The translations under genes were made by a program, and so were the position numbers. From Paracidovorax avenae (GTDB taxonomy: Bacteria > Pseudomonadota > Gammaproteobacteria > Burkholderiales > Burkholderiaceae_C), in assembly GCF_040892545.1 (NCBI RefSeq), contig NZ_CP156079.1, positions 3,073,501 to 3,137,500 on the forward strand: a DNA stretch of 64,000 nt, in the 5' to 3' direction. The notes under the pieces were generated by a model. The model made no database searches, was not told the origin of the DNA, and saw nothing but the letters and a program-made list of their open reading frames with translations. Positions 9,666-23,382 of the stretch are shown piece after piece (within the stretch, counting starts at the first letter, position 1; each line of letters opens with the position of its first letter).

Positions 9666-10142
9666 ATGCCCCAAATCCAATTGACCCCCGCGGAGCGCCG
9701 GGAACACCGCGCCAACGCCCACCACCTGGACCCCGTGGTGATGATCGGCGGCGACGGCCTCACCGCAGCGGTCCACAAAGAGGTCGATGCCGCGCTGTCG
9801 GCCCACGGCCTCATCAAGGTGCGCATTCTCGGTGACGACCGGGCCGCGCGCGACCAGATCTACCAGCAGCTGGCCGATGAATTGAATGCCGCGCCGATCC
9901 AGCACATCGGCAAGCTCATCGTGCTCTGGCGCCCCCCGGCGAAGAAGGCCAGGGCGATCGACGAAGACCGCATGCCCGGCCCGCGGGACGTGAAGGTCCT
10001 CAAATTCAGCAAGCGCGGCGGCCAGCGCCCGGAAGTGAAGCAGCTGCGCGTGCTCGGCAACCAGCGCCTGACGCCCGGCGGCCAGATCAAGCGCGCCAAG
10101 AAGCCGAAGCAGACTTCCGTGAAGAAGCGGCAGGCGGATTGA
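9666..10142 (+). CDS. yhbY: YhbY-family RNA-binding (CRM domain) protein
   Basis: 158 residues. YhbY proteins bind pre-50S ribosomal particles and assist 23S rRNA maturation. The CRM domain spans about residues 3-95: [20 protein letters not shown], the conserved GGDGLT loop, [15 protein letters not shown], and [11 protein letters not shown]. After it comes a basic tail of about 60 residues ending in [17 protein letters not shown]; the E. coli protein is only about 97 residues. No Shine-Dalgarno site fits upstream and the spacer to rlmE is 21 bp, so translation may be leaderless. Confidence 0.9.
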   Translation: MPQIQLTPAERREHRANAHHLDPVVMIGGDGLTAAVHKEVDAALSAHGLIKVRILGDDRAARDQIYQQLADELNAAPIQHIGKLIVLWRPPAKKARAIDEDRMPGPRDVKVLKFSKRGGQRPEVKQLRVLGNQRLTPGGQIKRAKKPKQTSVKKRQAD

Positions 10143-10160
10143 TGCAGGGGAACTGACGCG

Positions 10161-10934
10161 ATGGGCACGGACACCGGCGCCGCGCAGGTGCAGGGGCAGG
10201 CACATGCCCCCCAGCGCCACATCCTCTGCATGAAGTGGGGCACGAAGTACGGACCGGAATACGTGAACCGGCTGTACGCCATGGTGCGCCGGCATCTCAC
10301 GGGCCCGTTCCGCTTCATCTGCCTGACGGACGATTCCCGGGGCATCCGGCAGGAGGTGGAGTGCTTTCCCATTCCCGCGCTCGAGTTGCCCGCGGGCATC
10401 CCGGAGCGCGGCTGGACCAAGCTGGCCACCTTCCACCCCGAGCTGTACGGGCTGCGCGGTACGGCGCTGTTCCTCGACGTGGACGTGGTGGTGGTCGGCC
10501 CGCTGGACGATTTCTTCACCCAGCCGGGCGAGTTCGTCATCATCCACGACTACAAGCGCCCCTGGCGGATCACCGGCAATTCATCCGTCTATCGGTTCGA
10601 GATCGGCGCGCACCCGGGCGTGCTGGAGTATTTTCGCGAGAACTTCGAATCGATCCGCGCGCAATTCCGCAACGAACAGGCCTACCTGTCGGATTTCCTG
10701 CACCGCCAGGGCAAGCTCAGCTACTGGCCCGCGGCCTGGTGCCCGAGCTTCAAGTACCACAGCATCCCGCGCTGGCCTGCCAACTACTGGCGGCCACCGG
10801 CGATTCCGCCCGGTGCGCGCGTGGTGATCTTCCACGGGGAATGCAATCCGCCGGACGCCCTCGCAGGCCGGCGCAACCGCCGGTTCCGCCATATCGAGCC
10901 CACGCCCTGGGTGGCGGAGCACTGGCGGGAGTGA
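10161..10934 (+). CDS. GT-A type glycosyltransferase-like protein
   Basis: 257 residues. A nucleotide-sugar-type fold is suggested by an N-terminal strand [20 protein letters not shown], the segment [15 protein letters not shown], and a DxD-type metal site in [18 protein letters not shown]. No membrane segment or signal peptide is visible, so it is probably cytoplasmic. The acceptor and sugar cannot be told. The start ATG at 10161 follows AGGGGAA. It lies 18 bp after yhbY on the same strand, interrupting what is usually a straight run of translation and ribosome genes. An alternative start is the ATG at 10230. Confidence 0.7.
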   Translation: MGTDTGAAQVQGQAHAPQRHILCMKWGTKYGPEYVNRLYAMVRRHLTGPFRFICLTDDSRGIRQEVECFPIPALELPAGIPERGWTKLATFHPELYGLRGTALFLDVDVVVVGPLDDFFTQPGEFVIIHDYKRPWRITGNSSVYRFEIGAHPGVLEYFRENFESIRAQFRNEQAYLSDFLHRQGKLSYWPAAWCPSFKYHSIPRWPANYWRPPAIPPGARVVIFHGECNPPDALAGRRNRRFRHIEPTPWVAEHWRE

Positions 10935-10991
10935 CGCCACGGCAGGCGCGTCCGTCGGCCGCCCTGCCTGCGATGCGCGGGCCGGTACGTT

Positions 10992-11402
10992 CTAGCGCGG
11001 CGCGGAAGCACGCCACAGCACCCGCAGGGCGCACAGCCACTGCAGGGCATACATCACCGTTCCCACGCTGTGCCACAGCTTGAGCTGGGTGCGCGCCACG
11101 ATGCGCGGCGCCACGCCGTACTGCACGAGCAAGGCCAGCAGCAGGCCGCCGATGATCCAGGGCATCGCCTCCCTGGCCCAGGCCTCCTGCGGCGCGTCGC
11201 CCCTGCGCTGCGATGCCAGGAGCAGGCCCATGCCGCAGGCGGCGGAAACGAAGGTCTGCGCCTCGAACAGGCGGGCCGCCATGTTCCCGGCCATGGCGGG
11301 CGTCGGCAGGTGCGCGAACAGCATGGGCACGGCCAGGAAGCCGATCGCGGAAAGGCTGCCCCACCACAGGGCGGCCAGCAGGATGGGCAGGCGGTGGCGC
11401 AT
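10992..11402 (-). CDS. DUF4149 integral membrane protein
   Basis: 136 residues with four predicted membrane helices: ILLAALWWGSLSAIGFLAVP, the segment around VSAACGMGLLLAS, IIGGLLLALLVQYGVAP, and VMYALQWLCALRVLW. This matches the DUF4149/TMEM205-like family of unknown function, common next to greA or yhbY in Betaproteobacteria. It starts 32 bp after greA on the same strand, so the two are probably co-transcribed. Confidence 0.8.
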   Translation of the reverse strand: MRHRLPILLAALWWGSLSAIGFLAVPMLFAHLPTPAMAGNMAARLFEAQTFVSAACGMGLLLASQRRGDAPQEAWAREAMPWIIGGLLLALLVQYGVAPRIVARTQLKLWHSVGTVMYALQWLCALRVLWRASAPR

Positions 11403-11434
11403 GGCGTGCTCGGCGGCGCGGGGAACCGTGTCGC

Positions 11435-11911
11435 TTACCGGTAGCGGACGGCCACGACCTCGTAGCGGCGCAGGCCGCCGGGTGCCTGCACTTCGGCCGT
11501 ATCGCCCTCTTCCTTGCCGATGAGCGCGCGTGCGATCGGGCTGGACACGTTGATCAGGCCCTGCTTGAGGTCCGCCTCGTCCTCGCCCACGATCTGGTAG
11601 GTCACCTGGTCGCCGGACTCCTCGTCCTCGAGATCGACCGTGGCACCGAACACCACCCTGCCGCCCGCGTCCAGTTGCGCGGGATCGATCACCTGCGCGG
11701 CGGACAGCTTGCCCTCCACCTCCTGGATGCGGCCCTCGATGAAGCCCTGGCGGTCCTTGGCGGCTTCGTACTCGGCGTTTTCGCTCAGATCGCCCTGCGC
11801 GCGGGCTTCCGCGATGGCATTGATGACGGCGGGCCGCTCGACGGTCTTCAGGCGGTGCAGCTCCTCCTTGAGCTTTTCGGCGCCGCGCTTGGTGATGGGA
11901 ATGGTGGCCAT
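11435..11911 (-). CDS. greA: Transcription elongation factor GreA
   Basis: 158 residues, the standard length. GreA binds the secondary channel of RNA polymerase and stimulates cleavage of backtracked transcripts. The N-terminal coiled coil holds the tip motif [20 protein letters not shown] with the acidic pair needed for cleavage. The C-terminal globular domain includes [12 protein letters not shown] and [15 protein letters not shown]. The start ATG at 11911 follows GGAG. It is preceded by a terminator after carB, so it likely has its own promoter at about 11912-11990. Confidence 0.97.
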   Translation of the reverse strand: MATIPITKRGAEKLKEELHRLKTVERPAVINAIAEARAQGDLSENAEYEAAKDRQGFIEGRIQEVEGKLSAAQVIDPAQLDAGGRVVFGATVDLEDEESGDQVTYQIVGEDEADLKQGLINVSSPIARALIGKEEGDTAEVQAPGGLRRYEVVAVRYR

Positions 11912-11992
11912 TGAATCAGTCTCCACGTTCAACTCATGCCGCGCGCACGCGCGGCCTACCGGCGCAGCAGACCGCGGATGGGTTTGGCTGCG

Positions 11993-12031
11993 CCCCAAAA
12001 GCAAACCGCCGCGCGTTGCCGCGCGGCGGTC
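11993..12031 (-). terminator. Terminator between carB and greA
   Basis: An 11-bp perfect stem, ACCGCCGCGCG (12030-12020 on the minus strand) pairing with 12015-12005, has a 4-base loop and is followed by TTGCTTTTGG. It would end carAB transcription before greA. The T-run is interrupted by a G and C. Confidence 0.7.
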
Positions 12032-12128
12032 TTGAATAGGTCACCGGCAAATTATGCCGGTTTTTCATGCCCGCACGCACCTGGAGCCGCACGGTGCAGG
12101 CCCGTGCGGGACAGGCGTGCGGACGGCG

Positions 12129-16552
<4,424 letters not shown>

Positions 16553-16675
16553 TGGGTTCTCCGGATGGTTACGGGTCGCCCGGAGCCCTCGGGATGGACC
16601 TGAGGACTGCTCTTTATGGAAGGATTGCTTTGGTTGCGGCCGGGCGACGTTTTTGCGGGAAAGCCTCCAATTGTA
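16553..16675 (-). promoter_or_regulatory. carA promoter and structured leader
   Basis: TACAAT on the minus strand at 16675-16670 is a good -10, giving a leader of about 110 nt. The leader holds a perfect 9-bp inverted repeat: GTCGCCCGG at 16648-16640 and CCGGGCGAC at 16583-16575, with 56 nt between. The 3' arm ends 22 nt before the GTG start. It could be a fold that affects ribosome access; I see no leader peptide or purine/arginine operator. Confidence 0.35.
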
Positions 16676-16722
16676 GCCTCACCCGGGTGCCGCGGGAGGC
16701 TGCAGGCCAATCCCCGCCACCT

Positions 16723-17298
16723 TCAGAGGATGTTGCGCGGGCGCCGGGACATGTCCGCGAACGCGGTGGTCAGTGCGCTGAACTCGTTGGCGCCCACCGT
16801 GCCGTCGGCATTGCCTGCGGCGCCGCGGTCGAGCAGCTTCAGGAGGGACTGAGCGAACTCCCCCGAACCCTGCGGGCCCGCCGTCTGGGCGAGGCCCTGG
16901 AGGAATTCGTCGCGCGTGATGGTGCCGTCCTTGTCGGCGTCGAAGCCCGCCGTGAGCTGCTCCTTCTGCGCGTCCGTGGCGCCGAAGCGCGTGAGCAGCG
17001 CCTGGAAGTCTTCCTTCGGCACGGCGCGGTTGGACGACAGCGCCTGCAGCGCACCGCCGGCCGATCCGCCCGTGGCCAGCACGCCGGCCTGAGACTGTGC
17101 CGTGGACGCCATCACGCCCTGGCCGGCCAGGCGGGCGAGGCCGCCCGCATCCTGGCTCAGCGTCACGACCGCCGAGGGGTCGGGCAGGGAGGAGGTGTCG
17201 GCACCCTTGCCTGCCGGGCCGGAGGACGACCTGGACGAGGAGGCTGCGTTGTACAGCATGGACGCGACGGACGCGAGACCGGAAATGATGGGGGACAT
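16723..17298 (-). CDS. EF-hand calcium-binding protein, function unknown
   Basis: 191 residues from the ATG at 17298, which follows GAGGAG. A canonical EF-hand loop, DADKDGTITRDEF, lies near residue 120. A second, degenerate loop near residue 165 (GNADGTVGANEF) has the Gly-x-Val and final Glu-Phe but lacks the first Asp spacing. The N-terminal 60 residues are rich in Ser, Ala and Gly (SVASMLYNAASSSRSSS) with no classical signal peptide. It might be a calcium sensor or an exported protein; some plant-pathogen effectors carry EF-hands, but nothing here proves secretion. Confidence 0.7.
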   Translation of the reverse strand: MSPIISGLASVASMLYNAASSSRSSSGPAGKGADTSSLPDPSAVVTLSQDAGGLARLAGQGVMASTAQSQAGVLATGGSAGGALQALSSNRAVPKEDFQALLTRFGATDAQKEQLTAGFDADKDGTITRDEFLQGLAQTAGPQGSGEFAQSLLKLLDRGAAGNADGTVGANEFSALTTAFADMSRRPRNIL

Positions 17299-17501
17299 GG
17301 CCGCAGGCTCCTCAGGAATGGCGCCCGCCGCCCGGGCACCCTGCCCGGAGCGAAACCGCATGCGCTCCCGGGAAGGTTACGCAGCCTGCGGCGCACCGAT
17401 CCCCGGAAGAAGGCGGCAAGCGCCCGGCTTTTCGGACAGCGCGGCACGATGCCGCGCCCCGCGAGGGCCCGGCGCCGCCCTCTCTGGAACGCCCTGCGCG
17501 T

Positions 17502-18965
17502 TCAGCGGCTGGAAGCCGGTCCGGGCACCGGGCCCGGAGCCATCCCCGTGTCGCCGGCCAGCGCAGCCGCCCGGCGGGACCCGGGGCGCAGCAGGCTGTA
17601 GGCCGCCCCCAGCAGCACGAACCAGAGCGGGGTCGCGATGAGCGCCTTGCGCGTGTCCGACTCCAGCGCCAGCAGCCCCAGGATGAACACGAAGAACGCC
17701 AGGCAGGCCGCGCACATCGCCACGCCGCCGGGCATCCTGTAGATGGATGCGGCGTGCCGCTCCGGATGGTTGCGCCGGTAGGCGATATAGGACAGCAGGA
17801 TCAGCGACCAGGTGAACATGAACAGGATGGCCGACACGGTGGTGACCAGGGTGAACGCTTCCACGAGGTCGGGGATCACCCACATCAGCAGGGCGCCGGC
17901 CAGCAGGCAGGTGCACGAGAACAGCAGGCCGCGGGACGGAACGCTCTGCTTCGACAGGTGGCGGAAGGCCCGGGGTGCATCCTCTTTCAGCGCCAGTCCG
18001 TAGAGCATGCGGCTGGTGGAGAACACGCCGCTGTTGGCCGACGAGGCGGCCGAGGTCAGCACGACGAAGTTGATGATGCCTGCAGCGGCCGGAAGCCCGG
18101 CGAGCACGAACAGTTCCACGAACGGGCTCTTGCCGGGCACGACCTCGCGCCATGGCGTGACCGCCATGATGGCGACCAGCGCCAGCACGTAGAAGACGAT
18201 GATGCGCACGGGAATGGAGTTGATGGCCCGCGGCAGGCTGCGCTCCGGATCCTGCGCCTCCGCCGCGGTGGTGCCCACCAGCTCGATGCCCGAGAAGGCG
18301 AACACCGCGATCTGGAAGCCGGCGAAGAAGCCCATCAGCCCGTGCGGGAACATGCCGCCATCGTTCCAGAGGTTGCTCAGGCTGGCCTGGTGCCCCGCCG
18401 GCGCGACGAAGCCCGCGCCCACCATGTACAGGCCGGTAGCGACCAGCGCCACGATGGCGACGATCTTGACCATGGCGAACCAGAATTCGATCTCGCCGAA
18501 GAGCTTGACGGTGAGGAGGTTGAGCGACAGCAGCAGGCCGACGCAGGCCAGGGCCGGCGCCCACTGCGGAATGTGCGGAAACCAGAACTGGGTGTATGCC
18601 GATATCGCGATCACGTCGGCGATGCCCGTGACGATCCAGCAGAACCAGTAGGTCCAGCCGGTGAAGAACCCTGCCCAGGGCCCGAGCAGGTCGGCGGAAA
18701 AATCGATGAAGGACTTGTAGCGCAGGTCGGACAGCAGCAATTCGCCCATGGCGCGCATCACGAAGAACAGCACGAAGCCGATCACCATGTAGACGAACAC
18801 GATGGACGGGCCCGCGAGGCTGATGGTCTTGCCGGACCCCATGAAAAGCCCGGTGCCGATCGCACCGCCGATGGCGATGAGCTGGATGTGCCGGTTGGTG
18901 AGGTTGCGCTGCAGGTGGTCGTGCCCCGCGGGGTCGTGCCCTGGGGGCGTGGCCTGAGGTGTCAT
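17502..18965 (-). CDS. cycA: D-serine/D-alanine/glycine:proton symporter
   Basis: 487 residues with about 12 membrane helices, an APC-superfamily amino acid permease. The sequence follows E. coli CycA closely by recall: LTNRHIQLIAIGGAIGTGLF, LLGPWAGFFTGWTYWFCWIV, VFAFSGIELVGTTAAEAQDP, LPRAINSIPVRI and TSAASSANSGVFSTSRML. It imports glycine, D-alanine and D-serine (and D-cycloserine) at the inner membrane. The ATG at 18965 follows GGAG. The C-terminal tail, rich in Pro and Gly, is longer than in E. coli. Confidence 0.92.
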   Translation of the reverse strand: MTPQATPPGHDPAGHDHLQRNLTNRHIQLIAIGGAIGTGLFMGSGKTISLAGPSIVFVYMVIGFVLFFVMRAMGELLLSDLRYKSFIDFSADLLGPWAGFFTGWTYWFCWIVTGIADVIAISAYTQFWFPHIPQWAPALACVGLLLSLNLLTVKLFGEIEFWFAMVKIVAIVALVATGLYMVGAGFVAPAGHQASLSNLWNDGGMFPHGLMGFFAGFQIAVFAFSGIELVGTTAAEAQDPERSLPRAINSIPVRIIVFYVLALVAIMAVTPWREVVPGKSPFVELFVLAGLPAAAGIINFVVLTSAASSANSGVFSTSRMLYGLALKEDAPRAFRHLSKQSVPSRGLLFSCTCLLAGALLMWVIPDLVEAFTLVTTVSAILFMFTWSLILLSYIAYRRNHPERHAASIYRMPGGVAMCAACLAFFVFILGLLALESDTRKALIATPLWFVLLGAAYSLLRPGSRRAAALAGDTGMAPGPVPGPASSR

Positions 18966-19161
18966 TCAGGGAACTCCAATGGAAGAGACTGGGGAAACCG
19001 GCCCGCGCGCATCGCCGCTCGAGGCGGACGAAGCCGGGCAAGGGCCGGAAAGAAACCGCCCGACAGTGCGGGCGGCGTGCGGTTCCGCTGGCCGGAAAGC
19101 GCGGATCTTAGACCCAACTCGCGCCGCTTTTGCCGGCACCCGGTCGGCGGCACGCGGCAGC

Positions 19162-20481
19162 TCATGCGGTGGCCGGCTGCACGGCCGCGGGAACCGGGGC
19201 GGCTTCCGGCACGGCATGCGGCGCGGCGGGCTTCCATTGCACCGCCGCGAAAAGCGACTCCATCCAGGCCTGGGTTTGCGGCGGGGCCGCGGTGGCGACG
19301 ATGCCTGCCAGCGGCAGTGCATCGGTCCGGTAGGTGACCCTTCCGGGCAGCGGCGCGCCTGGCGGGAGCTCGCTCCAGCCGACCACCGCGTCGCTGCGCC
19401 GGAACACGGCGATGCCCTCGAGGCCGGGATGGGTGGCGCAACCCAGGTGGTGCCCGGGCACGGCGAACCAGCCGTGCCAGCACCGCCCCGGATCGGCGGA
19501 GCCGGCCTCCCGCCCCAGGGGAGGTGCTTCGTTCTCCCCGGCCTCGCCGAGCAGCCGGTGCAGCTCCACCGACGGCAGATGGATGCCCGTGGCCCGCTCG
19601 AACGTGGCGATGCCGTGGGGGACATCGACGGGATGGTCGATCTCCAGGAAAACCAGGTCGCCACCCTGCTCGATCGCCTCCAGGTGGAAGCAGCCGTCGC
19701 GCATGCCGAGCCCCTCCAGGGCGCGTGCGACCCAGTGGCGCATGCGCTCGTCCAGGGAAATGTGGATGGAACCCAGCGGCGCTCCGCGGGCATAGTCCAG
19801 GCAGGTATTGAGGTAGCGGCTGGCGGCGAGCGCGAAGACCGTGCCGCCTGCGACCACCCCGTCGAAGTGCAGGACGGGCCCTTCCACGTACTCCTCCACC
19901 TCGAAGTCACCGCAGGCGTCCACGGCCTGCAGGGCGTCCAGCCGGGGAATGCCGGAGCAGAAGCCCAGCACGGCGGCCCGGGCCTCCGAAGCGGTCGCGA
20001 AGACGGCCACGTCTTCGCTGGCCGCGCCGCTGTGGGGCTTGAGGACGGTCCGACCCTGCCAGGGCGGGCCATCCCGGCGGGCGAGGAAGGCGGGAAGGGA
20101 CGCGAAGCGCGGCACGCGCAGCCCTGCGGCGGCGACGGCCTGTTTCATCCAGAGCTTGTTGCGCAGGGCCGCGACCTTCTCGGACCGGTCGCCCGGCAGG
20201 CCCAGCCATTCGCGCAGGCGGGCGGCCTCGAGGCGCTCCCCCTCCGACAGGGCGATGACCCGGTCGAACACCACGGAAGGATGGGCCGCCATCCAGGCAC
20301 GCGCCTCTTCGCAGGCCCCGGCGGCGCCGGGGCGCGCGACCCTGCTGCAGCGCAGCCCCTCGGGCACCGTGTCCAGCGCCTCCACAGGACCGAAATAGGT
20401 CACGTCGTGCCGGGAATGGTCGATCCCGCGGTGGTACTCCACGTGCGGATAGGGAATGGAATGGAAGATGAGAATGTTCAT
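19162..20481 (-). CDS. ATP-grasp domain protein of unknown substrate
   Basis: 439 residues from the ATG at 20481 (MNILIFHSIPYPHVEYHRGI); the upstream open frame lacks conservation signs. The middle region is an ATP-grasp fold: KLWMKQAVAAAGLRVPRF, TVLKPHSGAASEDVAVF, EVEEYVEGPVLHFDGVV, and LVFLEIDHPVDVPHG where classical enzymes have an EINPR-type metal site. A C-terminal domain of about 110 residues follows (WFAVPGHHLGCATH). It probably ligates a carboxylate to an amine; biosynthetic partners are not visible nearby. Confidence 0.65.
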   Translation of the reverse strand: MNILIFHSIPYPHVEYHRGIDHSRHDVTYFGPVEALDTVPEGLRCSRVARPGAAGACEEARAWMAAHPSVVFDRVIALSEGERLEAARLREWLGLPGDRSEKVAALRNKLWMKQAVAAAGLRVPRFASLPAFLARRDGPPWQGRTVLKPHSGAASEDVAVFATASEARAAVLGFCSGIPRLDALQAVDACGDFEVEEYVEGPVLHFDGVVAGGTVFALAASRYLNTCLDYARGAPLGSIHISLDERMRHWVARALEGLGMRDGCFHLEAIEQGGDLVFLEIDHPVDVPHGIATFERATGIHLPSVELHRLLGEAGENEAPPLGREAGSADPGRCWHGWFAVPGHHLGCATHPGLEGIAVFRRSDAVVGWSELPPGAPLPGRVTYRTDALPLAGIVATAAPPQTQAWMESLFAAVQWKPAAPHAVPEAAPVPAAVQPATA

Positions 20482-20803
20482 GGGACCGCGATCTCGACAG
20501 CCATGGCATGCGGGCAGCGCCCCCGGCCGGGAGATGGCGACTGGCAGCGCATGCACGTCTCACACCGACCTGCACGGCGCATGGCCCAGGCGCCGCGGCG
20601 ACACGGCACGCGGCATGCTGGCGCGACGCACGCAGCAGGCTCCTTCAGGAGTGCACAGCCCCGTCAGCCGCAGCGCTTCCCCTGCCCCACCCTCGAAATC
20701 TTCTGGAATGCAATGCAGGGATGATTGCACGCCTCCGTGCACGGACCTTGATCTGACAGGTCATGCAGACCATTAATGTTTCTTTGAATTGAAACACCCC
20801 GTA
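20482..20803. other. 322-bp intergenic region without a gene
   Basis: No credible coding frame. There is a small hairpin TGCACGCCTCCGTGCA near 20728-20743 and an AT-richer stretch at 20756-20796, including TTGATC and CATTAA spaced 17 bp and a weak GTTTC/GAAAC stem just after the LysR gene. Function beyond the ends of two minus-strand transcription units cannot be told. Confidence 0.5.
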
Positions 20804-21691
20804 TCAGGCGGGCATGAGCCTCGGAGCCTCCTGTTGGCCAACCTCCTTGAGGAAATCCCAGACGGCCTGGGTACGCGCCTGGTATTTGGCCTCGGCCGGC
20901 ATGCTCATCCAGAACGTGCGGGTGAAACGTGCCTCCTCGGGCAAAACGCGCTCCAGCAGTGGATCGCTGTCGGCCAGGAAAGCCGGCAGCACCCCCAGTC
21001 CGGCCCCGGCACGCACCGCCTCGCACTGCGCCGCGACGCTGGTGCTGCGGAACGCGAAACGCTCGGGTGGCACGAGCTGGTCCAGGAACTGCAGTTCCTT
21101 GGTGAACAGCAGGTCATCCACATAGCTGACGAATGCATGGTGGCGCAGCTCCTCGCGCCGGGTGATGGCCGGCCTGCGGGCCAGATATTCCTTCTGGCCA
21201 TACAGGCGCAGGGTGTAGTCCGCCAGTTTGGAGACGATCACGGCGCCGCGCGTGGGCCGCTCCAGCGAAATGACGATGTCCGCCTCCCGGCGGGACAGGT
21301 GCAGCATGCGGGGCAAGGCCAGCAGGTCCACGCTGAGGTGCGGGTACTGCAGCGTCAGCCGCGCGAGGTGCGGAGCGAGCACCTGCGTGCCGAAGCCCTC
21401 CGTGGCGCCCACGCGCACGAGGCCTGCCGGACCGATGCCGCTGGGCCGCACCCGCTCGACGCCGAGCACGGCCGTCTCCATCGCCTCGACGGCCGGAAGC
21501 AGGTGCCGGCCCGCTTCGGTGAGCCGGTGCCCGCCGGCCTCGCGGGCGAACAGGGATTCGCCCATCTGTTTCTCCAGGGCCTGGATGCGGCGAGCGACGG
21601 TGGTGTGTTCCACGCCGGTGCGGCGCGCAGCGGCGGCCAGCGTGCCGGTCCGGGCCAGTTCCAGGAAATAGCGCAGGTTCTCCCAGTCCAT
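20804..21691 (-). CDS. LysR-family regulator of the valine degradation genes
   Basis: 295 residues from the ATG at 21691. The N-terminal winged helix-turn-helix is seen in MDWENLRYFLELARTGTLAA, RRTGVEHTTVARRIQALEK and LFAREAGGHRLTEAG. An effector domain of about 200 residues follows (LVRVGATEGFGTQVLAPHLA). It is divergent from mmsA with a 163-bp shared region that carries a repeated site, so it most likely controls mmsA and the genes behind it. The inducer is unknown, perhaps a valine-pathway intermediate. Confidence 0.88.
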   Translation of the reverse strand: MDWENLRYFLELARTGTLAAAARRTGVEHTTVARRIQALEKQMGESLFAREAGGHRLTEAGRHLLPAVEAMETAVLGVERVRPSGIGPAGLVRVGATEGFGTQVLAPHLARLTLQYPHLSVDLLALPRMLHLSRREADIVISLERPTRGAVIVSKLADYTLRLYGQKEYLARRPAITRREELRHHAFVSYVDDLLFTKELQFLDQLVPPERFAFRSTSVAAQCEAVRAGAGLGVLPAFLADSDPLLERVLPEEARFTRTFWMSMPAEAKYQARTQAVWDFLKEVGQQEAPRLMPA

Positions 21692-21730
21692 AAAGCGGTG
21701 ATGTGGTGTTCGATGTGGGGATTGTGCTGT

Positions 21731-21784
21731 GCAATTTCGCAAAGCACCCGTGCGATTTTTCTCTATTGATCTTGCAATTTCGCA
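21731..21784. promoter_or_regulatory. Repeated operator GCAATTTCGCA in the LysR/mmsA gap
   Basis: The 11-mer GCAATTTCGCA occurs at 21731-21741 and 21774-21784, 43 bp apart (about four helix turns). Each copy sits in a TGC-N6-GCA-type partial dyad, and a related TGCGATTTTT lies at 21751. This fits a recognition plus activation site pair for the divergent LysR regulator. Confidence 0.55.
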
Positions 21785-21854
21785 CGGATAGCATGTGTCG
21801 GCGCGCTGGTCCGGCGCCGGCGCCCCCATTCCAACCCAGACAGGAGACAAGCGC

Positions 21855-23378
21855 ATGAATGCCCCCCAATCCACGGCCATCCTGGCGCCCACGGTCAAGC
21901 TGCTCATCGGCGGCAAGTTCGTCGAATCCAGGACCACCCAGTGGCGCAACGTTGTGAACCCCGCCACGCAGGAAGTGCTCGCGCGCGTGCCTTTCGCCAC
22001 GCCGGAAGAGATCGATGCCGCCGTGGCCTCCGGCAAGGAAGCCTTCAAGACCTGGAAGAAGACCGCCATCGGCGCCCGGGCACGCATCTTCCTGAAATAC
22101 CAGCAGCTCATCCGCGAGAACATGGCCGAGCTGGCCGCACTGCTGACGGCCGAGCAGGGCAAGACCCTGCCCGATGCCGAAGGCGACGTGTTCCGCGGCC
22201 TGGAGGTGGTGGAGCACGCCAGCGCCATCGGCAACCTGCAGTTGGGCGAGCTGGCCAACAACGTGGCTGGCGGCGTCGATACCTATACGCTGATGCAGCC
22301 GCTGGGGGTGTGTGCGGGCATCACGCCGTTCAACTTCCCGGCCATGATCCCGCTCTGGATGTTCCCCATGGCCATCGCCACCGGCAACACCTTCGTGCTC
22401 AAGCCCAGCGAGCAGGACCCGATGGTGACCATGCGCCTGTGCGAACTGGCGCTGGAGGCCGGCATCCCGCCCGGCGTGCTGAACGTGGTGCACGGCGGCG
22501 AGGATGCGGTGAATGCCATCTGCGACCACCCCGACATCAAGGCCATCAGCTTCGTGGGCTCGACCAAGGTCGGCACGCACGTCTACAACCGCGCCAGCCT
22601 GAACGGCAAGCGCGTGCAGTGCATGATGGGCGCGAAGAACCACGCCATCGTCATGCCCGACGCCAACAAGGAGCAGACGCTCAACGCCCTGGCCGGCGCG
22701 GCCTTCGGCGCCGCGGGCCAGCGCTGCATGGCGCTGTCGGTGGTGGTGCTGGTGGGCGAGGCGCAGCAGTGGATTCCCGACCTGGTCGCCAAGGCCAGGA
22801 CGCTCAAGGTGAATGCCGGCACCGAGAAGGGCACGGACGTGGGACCGCTGGTCTCCTGCGCCGCCAGGGACCGTGTGGAGGGCCTGATCGAGCGCGGCAT
22901 CGCCGACGGCGCGACGCTGGAACTGGACGGCCGCAAGCCCCAGGTGGCGGGTTACGAGAAGGGCAACTTCGTCGGACCGACCATCTTCAGCGGCGTGAAG
23001 CCCGGCATGTCCATCTACGACCAGGAGATCTTCGGCCCCGTGCTGTGCCTGGCGGCGGCAAAGGACATCGACGAGGCGATCGAGTTCATCAACGCCAACC
23101 CGAACGGCAACGGCACCGCCATCTTCACGCAGTCGGGCGCGGCGGCGCGCAAGTTCCAGGAGGAGATCGACGTGGGCCAGGTGGGCATCAACGTGCCGAT
23201 TCCCGTGCCGGTGCCTCTGTTCTCGTTCTCGGGCTCGCGCGCCTCCAAGCTCGGCGACCTGGGACCTTACGGCAAGCAGGTGGTGCTGTTCTATACCCAG
23301 ACCAAGACGGTGACGGCGCGGTGGTTCGACGACAGCACGATCGGCCATGGCGTGAACACGACGATAAGCCTGAAATAA
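21855..23378 (+). CDS. mmsA: CoA-acylating methylmalonate-semialdehyde dehydrogenase
   Basis: 507 residues. MmsA oxidises methylmalonate semialdehyde to propionyl-CoA with NAD and CoA, releasing CO2, at the end of valine catabolism. The aldehyde dehydrogenase fold shows [29 protein letters not shown], the catalytic Cys291 in GQRCMALS, and EIFGPVLC. The GQRCMA context separates it from non-acylating aldehyde dehydrogenases. The start ATG at 21855 follows AGGAG; the frame is open upstream to 21795. Confidence 0.95.
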   Translation: MNAPQSTAILAPTVKLLIGGKFVESRTTQWRNVVNPATQEVLARVPFATPEEIDAAVASGKEAFKTWKKTAIGARARIFLKYQQLIRENMAELAALLTAEQGKTLPDAEGDVFRGLEVVEHASAIGNLQLGELANNVAGGVDTYTLMQPLGVCAGITPFNFPAMIPLWMFPMAIATGNTFVLKPSEQDPMVTMRLCELALEAGIPPGVLNVVHGGEDAVNAICDHPDIKAISFVGSTKVGTHVYNRASLNGKRVQCMMGAKNHAIVMPDANKEQTLNALAGAAFGAAGQRCMALSVVVLVGEAQQWIPDLVAKARTLKVNAGTEKGTDVGPLVSCAARDRVEGLIERGIADGATLELDGRKPQVAGYEKGNFVGPTIFSGVKPGMSIYDQEIFGPVLCLAAAKDIDEAIEFINANPNGNGTAIFTQSGAAARKFQEEIDVGQVGINVPIPVPVPLFSFSGSRASKLGDLGPYGKQVVLFYTQTKTVTARWFDDSTIGHGVNTTISLK

Positions 23379-23382
23379 CCCC

